From positions 930,001-994,000 of the forward strand of contig QPFY01000003.1 in assembly GCA_003665825.1 (NCBI GenBank): a DNA stretch of 64,000 nt, written 5' to 3'. Made by a program: the position numbers and the translations under genes. The notes under the pieces are model-generated. The model did no database searches, was not told the DNA's origin, and worked only from the letters and a program-made list of their open reading frames with translations. This DNA is from Microbotryum silenes-acaulis. Taxonomy: Eukaryota > Basidiomycota > Microbotryomycetes > Microbotryales > Microbotryaceae. Positions 11,757 to 24,186 of the stretch are shown in pieces. The stretch's first letter is position 1; every line of letters begins with the position of its first letter.

Positions 11757-14700
11757 ATGGTCAGTACCGCAGCAGATCAGATCAAACCGTACTCTCCTCA
11801 CTCATCATCAAGCTCGTGCTTCTTATTGCAGGCACCAACTCGCAAGGCCAAGGCCAGAACAGGCGGCGGCGCGCCAGCGTCATCGAGCGCAGCCGGCGCC
11901 AACCGAGCCAAGGCCGGGGGAGGCACAGGATTCGCAAAGGTCGGTAGAGCGGCCAGAGGGTTACGAGATGGAACTACTCGTAGATCTGATGCGATCACCT
12001 CACTTCCGTTCAGGCCGATTGGAAGGAAGGCTTCAAGAAGAAGCAGGCCGGCGTGAGCGACATGACGCTTCTGTCGACCATCTCCAACGATGCCATCAAC
12101 GACAACCTCAAAAAGAGGTCAGCACACCGCTCTCTTCTCTATCCGACCCTATTCCTGCGTGCTGAACCCTTTCTCCTTGTCCATCATCAGGTTTGAGAAT
12201 GCAGAAATCTACGCAAGTTCCCCCACCCCACGTCAGACTACGCCGAGGTGTGCTGACCCCACACATCGTACTCTTCTCTTCCACAGACCTACATCGGACA
12301 CGTCTTGATTTCGGTCAACCCCTTTCGCATGCTTCCCATCTACACCGACGAGGTGCTGCACTCGTACCGAGGCAAGAACCGTCTCGAGATGGCCCCCCAC
12401 GTCTACGCGATCGCCGAGTCGGCCTACTACCATATGATCTCCTACAAGGAGAACCAGTGCGTCATCATCTCGGGTGAATCTGGTGCGGGCAAGACCGAAG
12501 CCGCCAAGAGGATCATGCAGTATATCGCTGCCGTTGCGGACGGTCAGGGCATCGACGGCGTCAAGGAGATGGTCCTCGCGACGAACCCTCTCTTGGAGTC
12601 GTTCGGGTGTGCAAAGACGTTGAGGAACAACAACTCGAGTCGACATGTGAGTGCGGATAGGCTTCTTAGCTCGAATACTTTGGACTGTGGTGCTGACATG
12701 CTGATGCGACGCTCCTAGGGCAAATACCTCGAAATCGAATTTGACGATCACGGGGGACCTGTCGGAGCCGTCATCACCAACTATCTACTCGAAAAGGTGA
12801 ATCTGATGGAACCTTTGAGCATTTGATCCAGAGCTGATACGGTTCCGACCCTCCCCATAGAATCGAGTCACCGGTCAAATCAACTCGGAGCGAAACTTCC
12901 ACATCTTCTACCAGCTCACCAAGGGTGCCTCGGCAGCGCAACGTGATGCGTATGGCCTCCAAGGCCCCCAAGCCTACGCCTACACATCGAAATCGAAGTG
13001 TCTCGAGGTCCCTGGAATCGACGACGTGCAGGACTGGGCCGACACGCTCAAGGCGATGGACGTCATCGGCATCTCCAAGCAGGAGCAGGATGACATGTTG
13101 CGACAGCTCGCGGCGGTCTTGTGGATCGGGAACGTGCAATTCGGCATCGCCGACGATGGCAATGCATTTGTACAAGATCAGACCGTGACCGAGTTCGTGG
13201 CTTACCTTTTGGAGGTCGACGCCACGCTCGTCAACAAGGCCTTGACGAGTCGTGTGATGGAGACCCAGCGCGGCGGTCGGCGAGGATCCGTCTACGAGGT
13301 ACCTCTCAACCCGGCCCAAGCTTCGTCGGTGCGCGATGCGTTGGCGAAAGCGATCTACAACAAGCTGTTCGACTGGATCGTTGAGCGCGTTAACAAGTCG
13401 ATGAAAGCCAAGGCTCCGACCTCGCACATCATTGGTGTGCTCGACATATACGGCTTTGAAATCTTTGACACGAACCAGTTTGAGCAATTGTGCATCAACT
13501 ACGTCAACGAGAAGTTGCAGCAGATCTTCATCCAGTTGACGCTCAAGACCGAGCAGGAGGAGTACGTGCGCGAGCAGATCAAGTGGACCCCGATCGACTA
13601 CTTCAACAACAAGGTCGTGTGCGATCTCATCGAGGAGAAACGACCGCCTGGGGTCTTTGCTGCCCTCAACGATGCTTGTGCCACGGCCCATGCGGACCCG
13701 ACCGCCGCTGATGGTTCGTTCGTGCAGCGTCTCGGAGGTGTCTCGAGCCCGCAGTTTGAGTCGCGTGGATCCAAATTCCTCGTTCGTCACTACGCCGGAG
13801 ATGTCATGTACACCGTCGCGGGCATGACGGACAAGAACAAGGATGTCCTCCTCAAGGACCTGCTCGACTTGATCGCCTCGTCCAAGAACCGCTTCTTGCA
13901 AGGTCTCTTCCCCGATCGACCCGACCCGGACTCTAAGAAACGACCACCGACGGCCTCGGACAAGATCAAGGCCTCGGCGAACGCGCTCGTCGAAAAGCTC
14001 ATGCGTTCGCAACCTTCGTACATCCGTACGATCAAACCCAACCAAAACAAGAGCCCGACCGAATACGACTCCAAGGCGATCTTGCATCAGATCAAGTACC
14101 TCGGCTTGCAAGAGAACATTCGCGTGCGACGAGCCGGATTTGCATACCGCAACACGTTCGAAAAGATGGTTGAGAGGTTTTACCTCCTCTCTCCCGCGAC
14201 GTCGTATGCGGGTGACTACATTTGGCAAGGCGATTCGAGATCGGGTTGTGAGCGCATCCTCCGGGATACGGGCATCGCCAAGGAGGAATGGCAAATGGGT
14301 ACGACCAAGGCCTTCATCAAGAATCCAGAAACGCTCTTTGCGCTCGAACACATGCGCGATAGGTATTGGCACAACATGGCCTCACGCATCCAACGAGCAT
14401 GGCGTGGGTATCTGCGCTACAGGGACGCGTGCGCGCGCAAGATCCAACGCTTCTGGATGAGTAAGAAGGAAGGGATCGCCCTCACGGCTTTGCGAGACTA
14501 TAGTCACCAAGTTTTGGGAGGCCGAAAAGAACGTCGTCGATATTCGTTGCTCAGTATGCGTCGCTTCCAGGGTGATTATCTCGGCGTGGGCCAGGCCGGC
14601 CCACAGGGTCAATCGCTGCGGAGCTCGGCTGGTATCGGATCGGGAGAGGCCGTCGTCTTCTCAGCTCGTGCTCAATTGCTCGTGTCGAAGCTGGGTCGAT

Positions 14701-16578
14701 CGTCCAAACCTAGTCCTCGCTACCTCATCCTCTCGGACAAGGCCGTCTACGTCCTCATCACCCAAGTCGTCAACGGACGAGCCTCGACCACCCTTGAGCG
14801 CAAGATCCCTCTCATCACGATCCGTAGCATCGGACTCTCCCAACTACGCGATGATTGGTTCGCCATCAACGCTGGCATCTCCGAGGAAGGTGATCCCTTG
14901 CTTCACTGCTACTTCAAGACCGAGTTTGTGACGCACTTGATGCAACGCACCAATGCCGCCGTTCAAGTCTTGATCGGACCTACGATCGCCTACGCCAAGA
15001 AGAAGGATAAGCAGGCGCAGATTACGTTTAAGAAGGACGAGAGCATCCGCAAGGACGACGTTTACAAGTCGTCCTCCGTGAGCGTTCCGAGTGGGGAACC
15101 TGCTTCGAGCCAATCGAGACCACCAGTTCCGAGGAAAGCTCGGGCTCCTCGAGCGGCCACAAACAACAGGGCACCCCGGGCACCTGCAGCAGCTGTGAGT
15201 GCAAATATATCGGGAACATCTCGAGCGAGGCAACTGACTAGCTGCCTGTGTCTACAGAGAACCATGGGTCGAGCAACACCGCAGGCCCGAACTCTGCCCT
15301 CGGGAGGGTCTTCTTTCATCCCAGCTGCTCCCGCCGTTCGGGCCCAAGCTCCCGCCGCACCTTCCGCGGGTCGGGCAGCACCACCTCCTCCTTCAAGGAG
15401 TGCTGCGCCCCCACCACCTCCTGCGGCACCCGAAAAGGAACAATGGAAAGCGTGAGTCCGGCTGTGATGGCTCTAGTCGCTATTTCGCTTGGTCCTAACA
15501 TCTAGTACCGATTCATGCCTGTTTAGCCTCCACAACTTTGAGACGAGCCAACCTGGCGAGATGGCATTGAAGAAGGACGACGTGCTCGATGTGGTGACAA
15601 AGGACGATGGTGGTTGGTGGCTCGTCAAAAAAGCGGGACAGGAAGGTTGGGCACCCTCAAACGTGAGTGGGGTTGCCAGCCGCGCTAGGTGTTCTACCTT
15701 CAACTAACTCGACAATGCACCATTCACAGTATCTTCAACTCATCCCGCCTAGACCCCGAGCTACTCCGGCGGCCCCAGCTGCTCCTGCCCGACGTGCTCC
15801 CCCCATCGCCCCAGCAGCAGCTCCTTCAGCCCCAGTACCTCAATCCGCAGCAGGTCGAGCGCCGGCAGCTCCTCGAGCCGCGATGGCTCACTCCGTTGCC
15901 GCCGACCCGAACGCGGCCCCGGTCTCCGTCTTCGGGTCAGGTGGCCCAGGTGGACTTGCCGCAATTTTGGCGGCGAAGCGAGCAGCTGCCGAAAATGGCG
16001 GTTTGAGCAGTCACGACCCGCCTGCGAGCTCGACTGGTAACTCTCCGGCCAATTCGAGACCTGGTTCTGGCCTTGGTGGGTTGAGGTGCCTCGTCTGCCG
16101 CTTGCAATCTACAGCGTGCTGATGAGAGCTTTGGTGTATTACAGGAAAGCCCATGGCGCGGCCCAAGCCGGGTCCCAAGCCATCACTCGCACCTAAACCC
16201 CCCGTCAAGCCCGCACTAAACGGCGCTGGAGCTCGAGGCGTTCCTCCCCCACCAGCTCGACCTCAAGCCCCTGCCCCTCCTGGTAGACCGCCCGCTCCTA
16301 CGGCACCCGCTCGTCCTGCGGCTCCTACACTACCTGGTCGAGCTCCTGCGCCTCCTCCGAGTGCCCTCTCGCTGCCAGGTCGAGCACCAGCTCCTCCTGG
16401 ACGACCGGCGATCCGCGCCGTGCCTGTTCGAGCGGCCGCCGCCCCTGCTGCGCTGGCTCGACCTTCTGGAGCTGGAGATGAAGGTGGAGGTCCGCTGGGT
16501 GGTGGAGAAGCTCGACCGCCCGCGGCGATGGATCTGCAAGCCGCTTTAAGGGCACGTGGGATGGGTGATCGATTGTAA
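11757..16578 (+). CDS. MYO1: Class-I myosin (type I unconventional myosin)
   Basis: This is an actin motor of endocytic actin patches. Eleven exons give 1,372 aa: 11757-11759, 11832-11939, 12014-12117, 12191-12212, 12287-12646, 12719-12796, 12861-15194, 15258-15451, 15527-15662, 15730-16075 and 16145-16578. The P-loop G-E-S-G-A-G-K-T is at about 142-149. The TEDS-site context R-R-G-S-V-Y-E-V puts the regulatory serine near 368. IQ motifs sit near 730, the TH1 lipid-binding tail follows, and an SH3 domain (A-L-H-N-F-E to G-W-A-P-S-N-Y) lies near 1068-1125. A Pro/Ala-rich TH2-like tail closes the protein. The first exon is only the ATG, exon 4 is 22 nt, and the intron after it uses a GC donor (12213). 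Pathway and TEDS regulation by PAK-type kinases are family knowledge. Confidence 0.96.
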
Positions 16579-16996
16579 GACCTGCAGCGTGGACGGTTAT
16601 ACGATGAAGGTCCAGGTGAAAAATAGGAACCAATGGGCATGTGGTACTAGGTAGTTATTGCGCTCTCTTTTTTCTTTCTTTCTCCGACCCATTTCTTTGA
16701 CGATTTCCCTATGGAAACTTGAAGCGAATAGATTGTCTGGTGCGTGTGTTATGTTGCTTATCTCAGTGATGCTGGCCGATGACGAAGTCTTACCGGTGCA
16801 TTCAAACTCCGAGCCGAGAAGTCGCTGCGGCGTTTGGCTTGCGCTCTGACCTCACACTCGCTCAGCTCACCCAGCCTCGTTCGGCGACCTCTCTACGTCC
16901 CCCGCGCCCTAGACTTGCGCTCGACAAGGATCCAGCAAGACTTGAAGTAGTAAACACCACTCCCTTACCGTTCTTATACCCCCTCCCACCCTCAAC
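16579..16996. other. Intergenic: MYO1 3' region and WBP11 promoter
   Basis: These 418 bp lie between two plus-strand genes. A T-rich stretch with tttcttt runs near 16665-16685 shortly after the myosin stop, likely part of its 3' processing region. A pyrimidine-rich run near 16960-16990 precedes the next ATG. No gene was supported. Confidence 0.6.
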
Positions 16997-18945
16997 ATGG
17001 CCAAGAATGCCGTCGACGCGCACCGCAAGGCGTTGAAGAAGAAGGAGATCAAGCGCAACAAGGACGATCGTAAAAAGGTCAGGGAGATTTCGACCGTCAA
17101 GAAGGATACACGGGGTAAGTGACCGACCGTTACGCTCGAGCGCTGGGGGGTTGGTTGTCGTAGTTCGTGGAGGTAGGCGAGGGGGAGAGGCTTTGTGGGG
17201 GTCGGGGACGTGACTTGGGGAGACGGGAGCTTGGATGAATGGACCTGCAGAGTTCAGGAGGGAAGACTACTGACAGTCAGTTTGACGTTGATTCATAGCG
17301 CTCGAATCGGATATCAAGAGGCTAGCATCGAAGAGGGATCTCACCGCGAACGACAAAGAGCAGCTCGCCTCACTGCGATCCGAGCTCGAGAGGATTAACA
17401 AGGCCAAAGCGACGTGTACGTCATTCAGTTCCGAGGCCATCACTTTTCGTTCATGATATGGACGCTTATTTTCTGACCGCTCTATCTCGAAACAGATGTA
17501 GAAGCCCATCCCGAGCACCGCAAGTTCGTCTACCCCGAACGACCCGAAGGTGCGAACGGACCCGGCGGCGCTGGACCTCCCCGAGATCCACCTGGACTGT
17601 ACACCAAAGACGGGAAATTGAAGCATCCCGAAAGGAGTATCTACTATGATCCCGTCTTCAACCCTTTTGGTGCCCCACCGCCTGGCATGCCTTATCGCGA
17701 ACGACGTGAGTCTTCTGTAACTGCGAAAGTTCGCCGAGTTTCGGGCTGCTCTCAATCTGACCAGTCGTAGACTTGTTTTCTCTTTGCTTTGATAGCACCG
17801 ACAGCGGAAGAGATGTCTGCTTTCATGCCCGCCCCCATGTCAGGTGTGTTCGACTTTGTGCACCGGTCGCAAAAGAGATTGCTGAACCGAGCAATGTCCT
17901 TCGTCTGGTAGCACCTCCCGCCGCCGAAAGTGAAGAAGATGACGACGAGGATGACAGCGACGAAGATGACGAGGACGAAGATGAAGACGATGATATTGTC
18001 ATGCCCGAAGGTCCACCCCCGGGGAGCGATGATTCGGACGAGGATTCCGATGACTCTCTAGGTGATATCCCCATGCCGCCGGGACCTCCACCGCCGAAAG
18101 CGATGACTGGACCGAACGGACAGCAGAGTGCGTACATGTCTTTTGGCAGGTACGTTATCTGCATTACTAACAAAGATACCAACGCTTTCCCTGCTTTCTC
18201 TGCTTTAGACATCGCTCGCCCGGCCATTCTGAGGCCTAGTCAAGGGCCTCGACCACCACCCTATCCTCAACACCGCGGCCCTCATCCCAATTTCAACCCG
18301 CATCAGCAGTACCCTCCTCGACCCCCTCCTAACTTCAGACCCCCACCTTTACACCCCAATGGACCACCGCGGCAGCCTCATCATCTCCCCGCCCGACCAC
18401 CACCCCCATCGCAACTTGATCCCATTACGGGCGAAATGTCAACAAACTATCAAGCGCACCAACACGCTCGACGGAATGATGCCCAAGCCAATGCCAGTTC
18501 TATTCCACCACCACCAACAGGTAATCCGCCTCCGCCGCCGCCACCCCCACCCTCTGCATCGCTTTCTTCGTCTGCAACAGTGACGGGCTTGCCGACCCCC
18601 TTCGCCGCGATCGGAGCCAGTGCCCCTGCAGCCACTATCTCCGCCGCTCCACAACTACGAGATCTCAAAAAGGAAGCAACAGCATTCATGCCTTCCCATC
18701 TACGAAAGAAGAAAGCCACGACTGCTTCAGCTTCGACCGCCGCTTCAGCAGGTTTGGGCTCGATCGATGCGGCGCGTGGATCGGGAGAAGGTGGGAATCC
18801 GATCCCTGAACGAGCGAGCTTATTGGGTGCTTTAAAGGATGCGGGTATTAGTGGTCAGAAACCGATGGGCGGGGCGCAGACCAAGGCTGAAAGAGCGAAG
18901 GAGGATTACGCGAGGTTCGAGGCGGAGATGGCAGAATTCTTGTAG
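16997..18945 (+). CDS. WBP11-like pre-mRNA splicing factor
   Basis: Six exons (16997-17114, 17299-17415, 17496-17705, 17796-17843, 17912-18127, 18209-18945) give 481 aa. The N terminus M-A-K-N-A-V-D-A-H-R-K and the following K-K-K-E-I-K-R-N-K block match the Wbp11 domain. So do the Y-V-E-A-H-P-E-H-R-K segment and Y-Y-D-P-V-F-N-P-F-G. WBP11 homologues are nuclear, spliceosome-associated proteins whose proline-rich stretches bind WW and PQBP1-type partners. Here an Asp/Glu/Ser acidic run (about residues 185-215) is followed by long polyproline tracts and a conserved C-terminal tail (S-L-L-G-A-L-K-D-A-G). Introns at 17844-17911 and 18128-18208 preserve the frame, so an intron-blind ORF would run straight through them. 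The exact ends of exon 5 are less certain than the others. Confidence 0.88.
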
Positions 18946-19131
18946 AGCCTCGATCGTTGTCATCAAAACGCGTCTCTCCGGAGAGTTCGTGAATTGTTCG
19001 AATAGTGTGAGCGACTATATATAACTGCACCACAAGGCATCGTTATTGGACTAAGAAGTACTACTCGTTGATTGGGGGTCGTTAAATGTCGTTACGTCCA
19101 AAGGGAGAGAGAGGGGCTCCAGGCCGTGGTT

Positions 19132-20509
19132 CTATGCAGCATACGCATCGCTGTTACTGGTATGGGAGTCATCACTCAAAGCGTACTTCAACGAACTCCC
19201 AACTGAAGGTTGGTAAGGTCGAGGAACGGGAGGCAAGTTGGCGGAAAGTCGTGCGTTCGGATCAACCGAGCGAGGTTCGACTAGTGTGGAAGAGGAGTTG
19301 GTGTTGCGCAGCATCAGGAGAGGGTGAGGATTAGGAGAGGCAGCTCGTTGAGATTGGATCATGGAAGGCGCTGAGGCGGATCGGTACGAAGGAGGTGGGG
19401 TCGACGATCGGTTAGCCGAACGGATACCATCGCTGTTAGCAGCGACGGGGGGGAGGATGAGGCTGTTGGACGAGCGACGCGCTTGTTCTTGAAGTTCGCG
19501 GGTGGAAAGTTGCAGCGTCGTTTCGGGGCGGGCGGGCTCGGCATAACAGCTTGCGCGTCGAGGTTGGGCATACAAGGCACAAGGAGGCTTGGCGGCCGAA
19601 GGTGGCAAAGTGTCCCATCCCAAGTAAGCGGCCTTGCTCTCTGATTGAACTTGGAGAGAACCGAGGGGTTGCTTGTCCTCGTCAAAGTGCTTCTCATCCT
19701 CGTATGAGTCGAGGATCTCCGACCCCGTGCTCGAGATGTGACTTTTGACGGTGTCGGAGCGATGAAGGTTGGTGGACGAGGCGGCGTAATAGGTGAATTG
19801 CGAACAGCTGGAGTGCGTATCCGAATCGCCACGTTCATCCATCTCCTCGAGACGGCCCTTATAGCATCGGCGCTTGATCAAGTAGAATGAACCGATGATG
19901 ACGAGCAGAGCTGATGAATCAGAGTGAAAATACTAAGTCGGTCGGTGGATCAAACATGCAAGGTAAGGATGAAGTAAACGTACCGACTGAAATGATGGCG
20001 AGGATGACCCAGGGGAACGCTTTGGACGACGAGTTAAAAAACCCGTCCGAGAACACGCCTGCCGACGAAGCTCGGGCCGAGGATGAGGCCGCGCGAGCAT
20101 TGGTTGTTGTGACCGTCGTATGGCCTCTTGCGTCACTTGATGAAGAAGTAATGACCCCCGAGGAAGCTCGAACGTTGGCGGTGGTACGAACCGCCGCCAC
20201 GACGGCGGCGGCAGAGGTCGTCGTGCGCAGTGCTGTACGCGCAGGAGTCGTTGTAGCCACTCGAGTCGCAGTTGTAGTAGTCCGAGCACGAGTTGTGGCT
20301 TCTGCCCTAACTCGTTCAGGGGTTGTCACTGCTCGGCCCCGGACAGAGCTTGTTCGACGAGTTGTGGCGTCGTCGTCCCCTGGGCCGCGAACAGTGAGTC
20401 GGTGTCCGGCGGTCCAATCGCGCGGTGAAAGGGGCGCAGGTGCTGCGCCAACCAGCAGCGACGAGGCGAATGAGGCGCACAGCACCGAAAGAAGCAGAGG
20501 TCCACGCAT
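19132..20509 (-). CDS. Single-pass membrane protein with Ser/Thr-rich ectodomain
   Basis: Two exons (20509-19984 and 19910-19132) encode 434 aa. An N-terminal signal peptide (L-L-L-S-V-L-C-A-S-F) leads into roughly 130 residues dominated by Thr, Ser, Ala and Arg, likely heavily O-mannosylated. One transmembrane helix follows (W-V-I-L-A-I-I-S-V joined across the intron to A-L-L-V-I-I-G), then K-R-R and a 240-residue cytoplasmic tail rich in Ser, Pro and Gln. This architecture resembles Mid2/Wsc-type cell-wall stress sensors and Axl2-like surface proteins. No WSC cysteine domain is present and I do not recognise a specific family. The intron falls inside the transmembrane segment, and the splice is needed to make a continuous helix. 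Function is inferred only from topology. Confidence 0.75.
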
Positions 20510-22202
20510 GTTGATGAAGTCGTGAGGGTGGTTGAAAGAGAGATTTTGGAGGTGAAGAGGATCAGCCGACTGGGAGATGAATTGACTGAAAGAATGGTAA
20601 GAGCAGACTGGTCAGTCTACCACGCTTGCACAAGTTGACATCGCGACTCGGAGGCGGCGTCGGCTGCCGGTGACATGGTGACACTTACGGTGACTTGTGG
20701 GGCAGTTCGGCTAGCGACTCGATCTTGCGAGATGAAGAAGTCGTTGAAGCACAAGTTTCCGCCGGTGAGGAGGGTGAATGGGTCTTAGGGACGGCGAGGT
20801 GGATGGAAGGAAGACAAGAGGAGCGGACTCTGTACATAGTGTGGTCATCTCGGTCGAGCGAAGCTACAAGGAATACTGCGAAGGGAGGACCATCACCGAG
20901 ACCGCTCGGCGAAGGTGAGTGGGCTGGGCGACGCGCGCCCAAAGAGGAGGGGTGGCTGGCCACTTGGCCAGCCTTCCGCCCGTGCGGCGTGCGCGCCCGA
21001 CCCCCCTCCCGAAACCTGACGCTTCACCTTCAACTCGGCATGCAATGCGGTGCAACATGTTTCCTGACCCGAAAATGACAATGGCCTTTGCATCAAGACC
21101 CGGTGGGGAAATATGGGACTTTGCCGTCTCTGAGAGTCATCTTACGGGTACGGAATTTTCGTCGCGAATCGTTTGTAGGCGAGAAATGGAGCACGTGACC
21201 CAGTCGAGGGCCCCGGGTCCGGGTAAGCTAGAAAACTGCGTTCTCGCACCCTCTGCATGTCCATGACCGGGAAAAGCGATTCAAGTGAACAAGAAGTAAT
21301 CCCAACACCAGTGTAATCTGACGACCCTCTGTGAGGCACAGCTCTCATAGCGAAGCAGGATGAAAGGCGGTTTTTTTGTTGTTGTTGTATCAAGCCTGAT
21401 TAGATTTCACATATTCGGTTATCTACGCAAAATCAATGTTTCTTGAAAAGGGGGGTTGGACTTATGTAAAGTCATAGCCACTAGATCCATGCAGCCCCCA
21501 CACTCCTGAAACCACCAAAAGTGTGATTCCAATCATGTGAGCACCAACCACCCTTCCTATTCCACGGTGTTAAAGAATAGGCACAATCGAGAAAGAGAGA
21601 GAGGAGAGGGGAGGAAAGTCAGGAGAGAAAACTCAGAAATTCCGTACTCATGAAAACGTCAAGTCACATCATCTGGTCCAGAAGCTCGCCGTCTGGCAGA
21701 CGTCGAAGTCGGAATTTGAGATGCGAGCGGACTTCGCGAGTAAGAAAGTACGGGGTTGGTAGGGGAATTTGATCCTTGTGCTGATGCCATCGAGCAAGGT
21801 AGAGCTTGTTGAAAGCAATCGTAAGAACGACCCGAACGACGATGTAGGTCCGAGAGTCACGACTTCCGCCACGCACCCGAGGAAGGCCAAGCATGATCTG
21901 AGGAGAGTCAACTTCGCCAGGTTGGAAGTCACCTGCCTGGCCAAGTGCAACCCTCAGCAGCTGCAAGGTCAGGCGCCAGAAATTGCCTGCAATTACGAGG
22001 AGGTCCGTGCGCCCGAAGTGACGCTCCTCGTTTTGTGAACGGGAGCCACTTTGCACCTGTCCTCCTCATGCCCTTTGACATTCTACGAGGCACCCACACC
22101 ACACGACGACACCAATCGGCCTAGGAGTTAACCAACTGCTACACGTGGAGACACACACCAATACCCACTTTTGATGCCGCAAGGCTTGACGCAACTGGTC
22201 CG
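20510..22202. other. Gene-poor intergenic region
   Basis: This is a 1.7 kb interval between the membrane protein start and the RecA paralogue. A perfect 9-bp stem with 2-nt loop (ggctggcca ct tggccagcc) lies at 20954-20973. Purine-rich tracts run at 21585-21645. Apart from one protein-like minus-strand reading frame (listed separately) no gene was supported. Promoters of both flanking genes must lie at the two ends. Confidence 0.5.
21664..22056 (-). pseudogene. Protein-like open frame, possible retroelement remnant
   Basis: A minus-strand frame of about 130 codons ends at 21664 and has no ATG at its left boundary; a TGA lies just upstream. Its composition (alternating hydrophobic and basic segments such as R-T-Y-I-V-V-R-V-V-L, then L-P-T-P-Y-F-L) looks like translated protein rather than a random frame. 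The general feel resembles the C-terminal tails of non-LTR retrotransposon reverse transcriptases. I cannot name the family. It could equally be one exon of an unrecognised gene. Confidence 0.25.
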
Positions 22203-24186
22203 ATGCAGAATCTCGAGTTGCGAGAGCTGTCCGGCTTGACGTCCAAGTATCGAGCGCATCTCATCAAGGGTAAGCGTCTTTCGACACGGTGTTGATGCGT
22301 TTGGTGGAGCTCTAGTTCGGCTGGGGTGCTTGCGTCCTTGGCAATACGCTTGGAGCCCGTGCTCCATTGGAGCCGGGCGTTGATTGACGCGTCGCGGCGC
22401 GGTCATTCCACGGATCGACGTCGACTGCAGTCGAAGCCCATGCCTTCAATCTGAAAGCCCAAGTCCGATACTGATACGTGATTCAACCCTGTCTAGCTGG
22501 CTACATCACCGCATCCGAGGTGCTCCTCGCTCCGCCCACCACCGTGGCCAAAAGGACCACGCTGCCGGGAAATGAGATCGAGGCGCTCCTGACCGAACTC
22601 TCGACCGTGCTGTTGTCCAGCGCGGTGCATCGATCTTTAACCGTCGCCGACCTGATTCGAGCTTCCCCGACCATCTCGTCTCGTGTCCCGGTCACAGCGC
22701 TCACTCCAGCTCCACGGCCGATGACGACGACGACTGGGGACTTTGGCATCGACAAGCTTCTCGACGGCGGGATCGCCATAAGATCCGTGACCGAGATTGC
22801 GGGAAAGGCGTATGTCGCGACGCAAGTGTCTTGCTCGGGACACGACACGAACCAGAGCTGACCCCGGCTTTGACTTGCAGATCATCTGGCAAGACACACT
22901 TGTGTCTTCAGGTCGCACTCAGCGCTCAATTGCCCGTGTCGAGGGGCGGAGCTGCAGGTGGAACGATCTTCATCTCTTCCGAAGGTGTGGTCCCTTCGTC
23001 ACGCCTGCTCTCCCTCGCCAGATCGATCTCCACCGATATGGATGTGAACAAAGATGACAGTGAAGATTCATTCACACCCTGGGACCTCATGGACAATGTT
23101 CACACCGAAAAAGCGCAAGACGTCGAGACCCTCGAGCATCTGCTCGCTTTTGTTGTGCCGGCGTTCATCGAGCGAACGCGCCGGAATTCTGAACTCGGTG
23201 TCATCGCCTCAACCTCTCAGCCCGATGACCCAGGATACGAGCTCCCTGCACGGACCAAGCCTCAAAAGGCCCCGTTGCCGATCAAGATGATCATCGTCGA
23301 CTCGATCGCAGCGCCGATGCGGGGCGACATGCCGGCCTCGTCAGTGGGGCTTGCGGCCCGTGCCAAAAATTGCGGTGTCATTGGTGACTGGCTCAAACGA
23401 CTGGCACATGTATATGACTGTGCAGTCGTCGTAGTCAACCAAGCTTCCGATATCGTTACAGGAGACCGCACCCCCTTGGCCTTTCTCGACGCTCCGAGGG
23501 GCCGTCGACAATATTCGCGTGGATCGGAGATGCCACCACCGCGGATACCCTCCCCATCAATGCTACGACAACCGGCCTCAAGTCCCACTCCCGGTGGAGG
23601 TGTGATATCGTTCGCAGGAAAACCCGCGCATGAACGCTACGGACTTCCGACCTTGCTCTACAATCGCTGCCAAATTCCTCATTTTTCGGGCCAGAGCCGC
23701 TCGCTGCGCTCGACGGCCGCGCTCGGTCACGCTTGGTCCAACATCGTCAATACGCGCATCATGCTCAGCAAAACGGGTCGTCGCAAAAGATTGGTCGACG
23801 AGGACGACAAGGAACTGGCCGCAGGACCCGAAGGCCCGGAGAAAGAAGTGAGGCTCATGTCGCTCGTGTTCTCGCCCATGGTGCCCCGAGCGACGATTGA
23901 GTACGTCATCATCGAGGCAGGGGTCAGAAGCATTGGAATGCCGGTCATGAGACCTTTGAATCATGTGCCGGAACCTTTGGATCAAGAGGCGGACGAACGA
24001 AAAGTCTCGCCTCAGCAAACGCCGGTTCCGCCTCCGACGCTTCCATCCGAAGATTTGACAACGGCGCATAATGAGTTGAACGACGAGGCGGATCACGAGG
24101 CAGAATTTCTTGACTCTGCTGTCTTAGCACTGGACGACATTGTCGAAGACAGTCAGTTCGATAGAGCTGATTTACTTTTGGCCTGA
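22203..24186 (+). CDS. RAD57: Rad51 paralogue of the Rad57/XRCC3 type
   Basis: Exons 22203-22269, 22497-22809 and 22881-24186 give 561 aa. Rad57/XRCC3 proteins assist Rad51 filament assembly in homologous recombination. The Walker A motif G-K-A-S-S-G-K-T (about 124-131) is created exactly across the second intron, which settles that splice. Walker B is K-M-I-I-V-D-S near 262. An XRCC3-like A-L-G-H-A-W-S-N block and the phrase L-D-G-G-I-A-I-R-S-V-T-E-I-A-G support the subfamily. The N terminus has a short helix-hairpin-like segment. A roughly 80-residue insertion rich in Pro, Ser and Gly separates the core strands near residues 330-400. The first intron is long (227 nt). Rad57 versus Xrcc3 orthology needs a tree. 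Confidence 0.85.

Noticed and set aside
12774..14372. Long minus-strand open frame (about 530 codons)
   Set aside because: It lies wholly antisense to the myosin motor exons. Its composition is the Arg/Val/Asp-rich pattern expected from the complement of high-GC coding sequence, with no family motif.
18128..18208. Reading straight through this segment of the WBP11-like gene
   Set aside because: It is in frame but has gtgcgt, actaac and ctttag signals. The peptide it would add (with Y-V-I-C-I-T-N) is unlike the surrounding acidic and proline-rich sequence, so it was treated as an intron.
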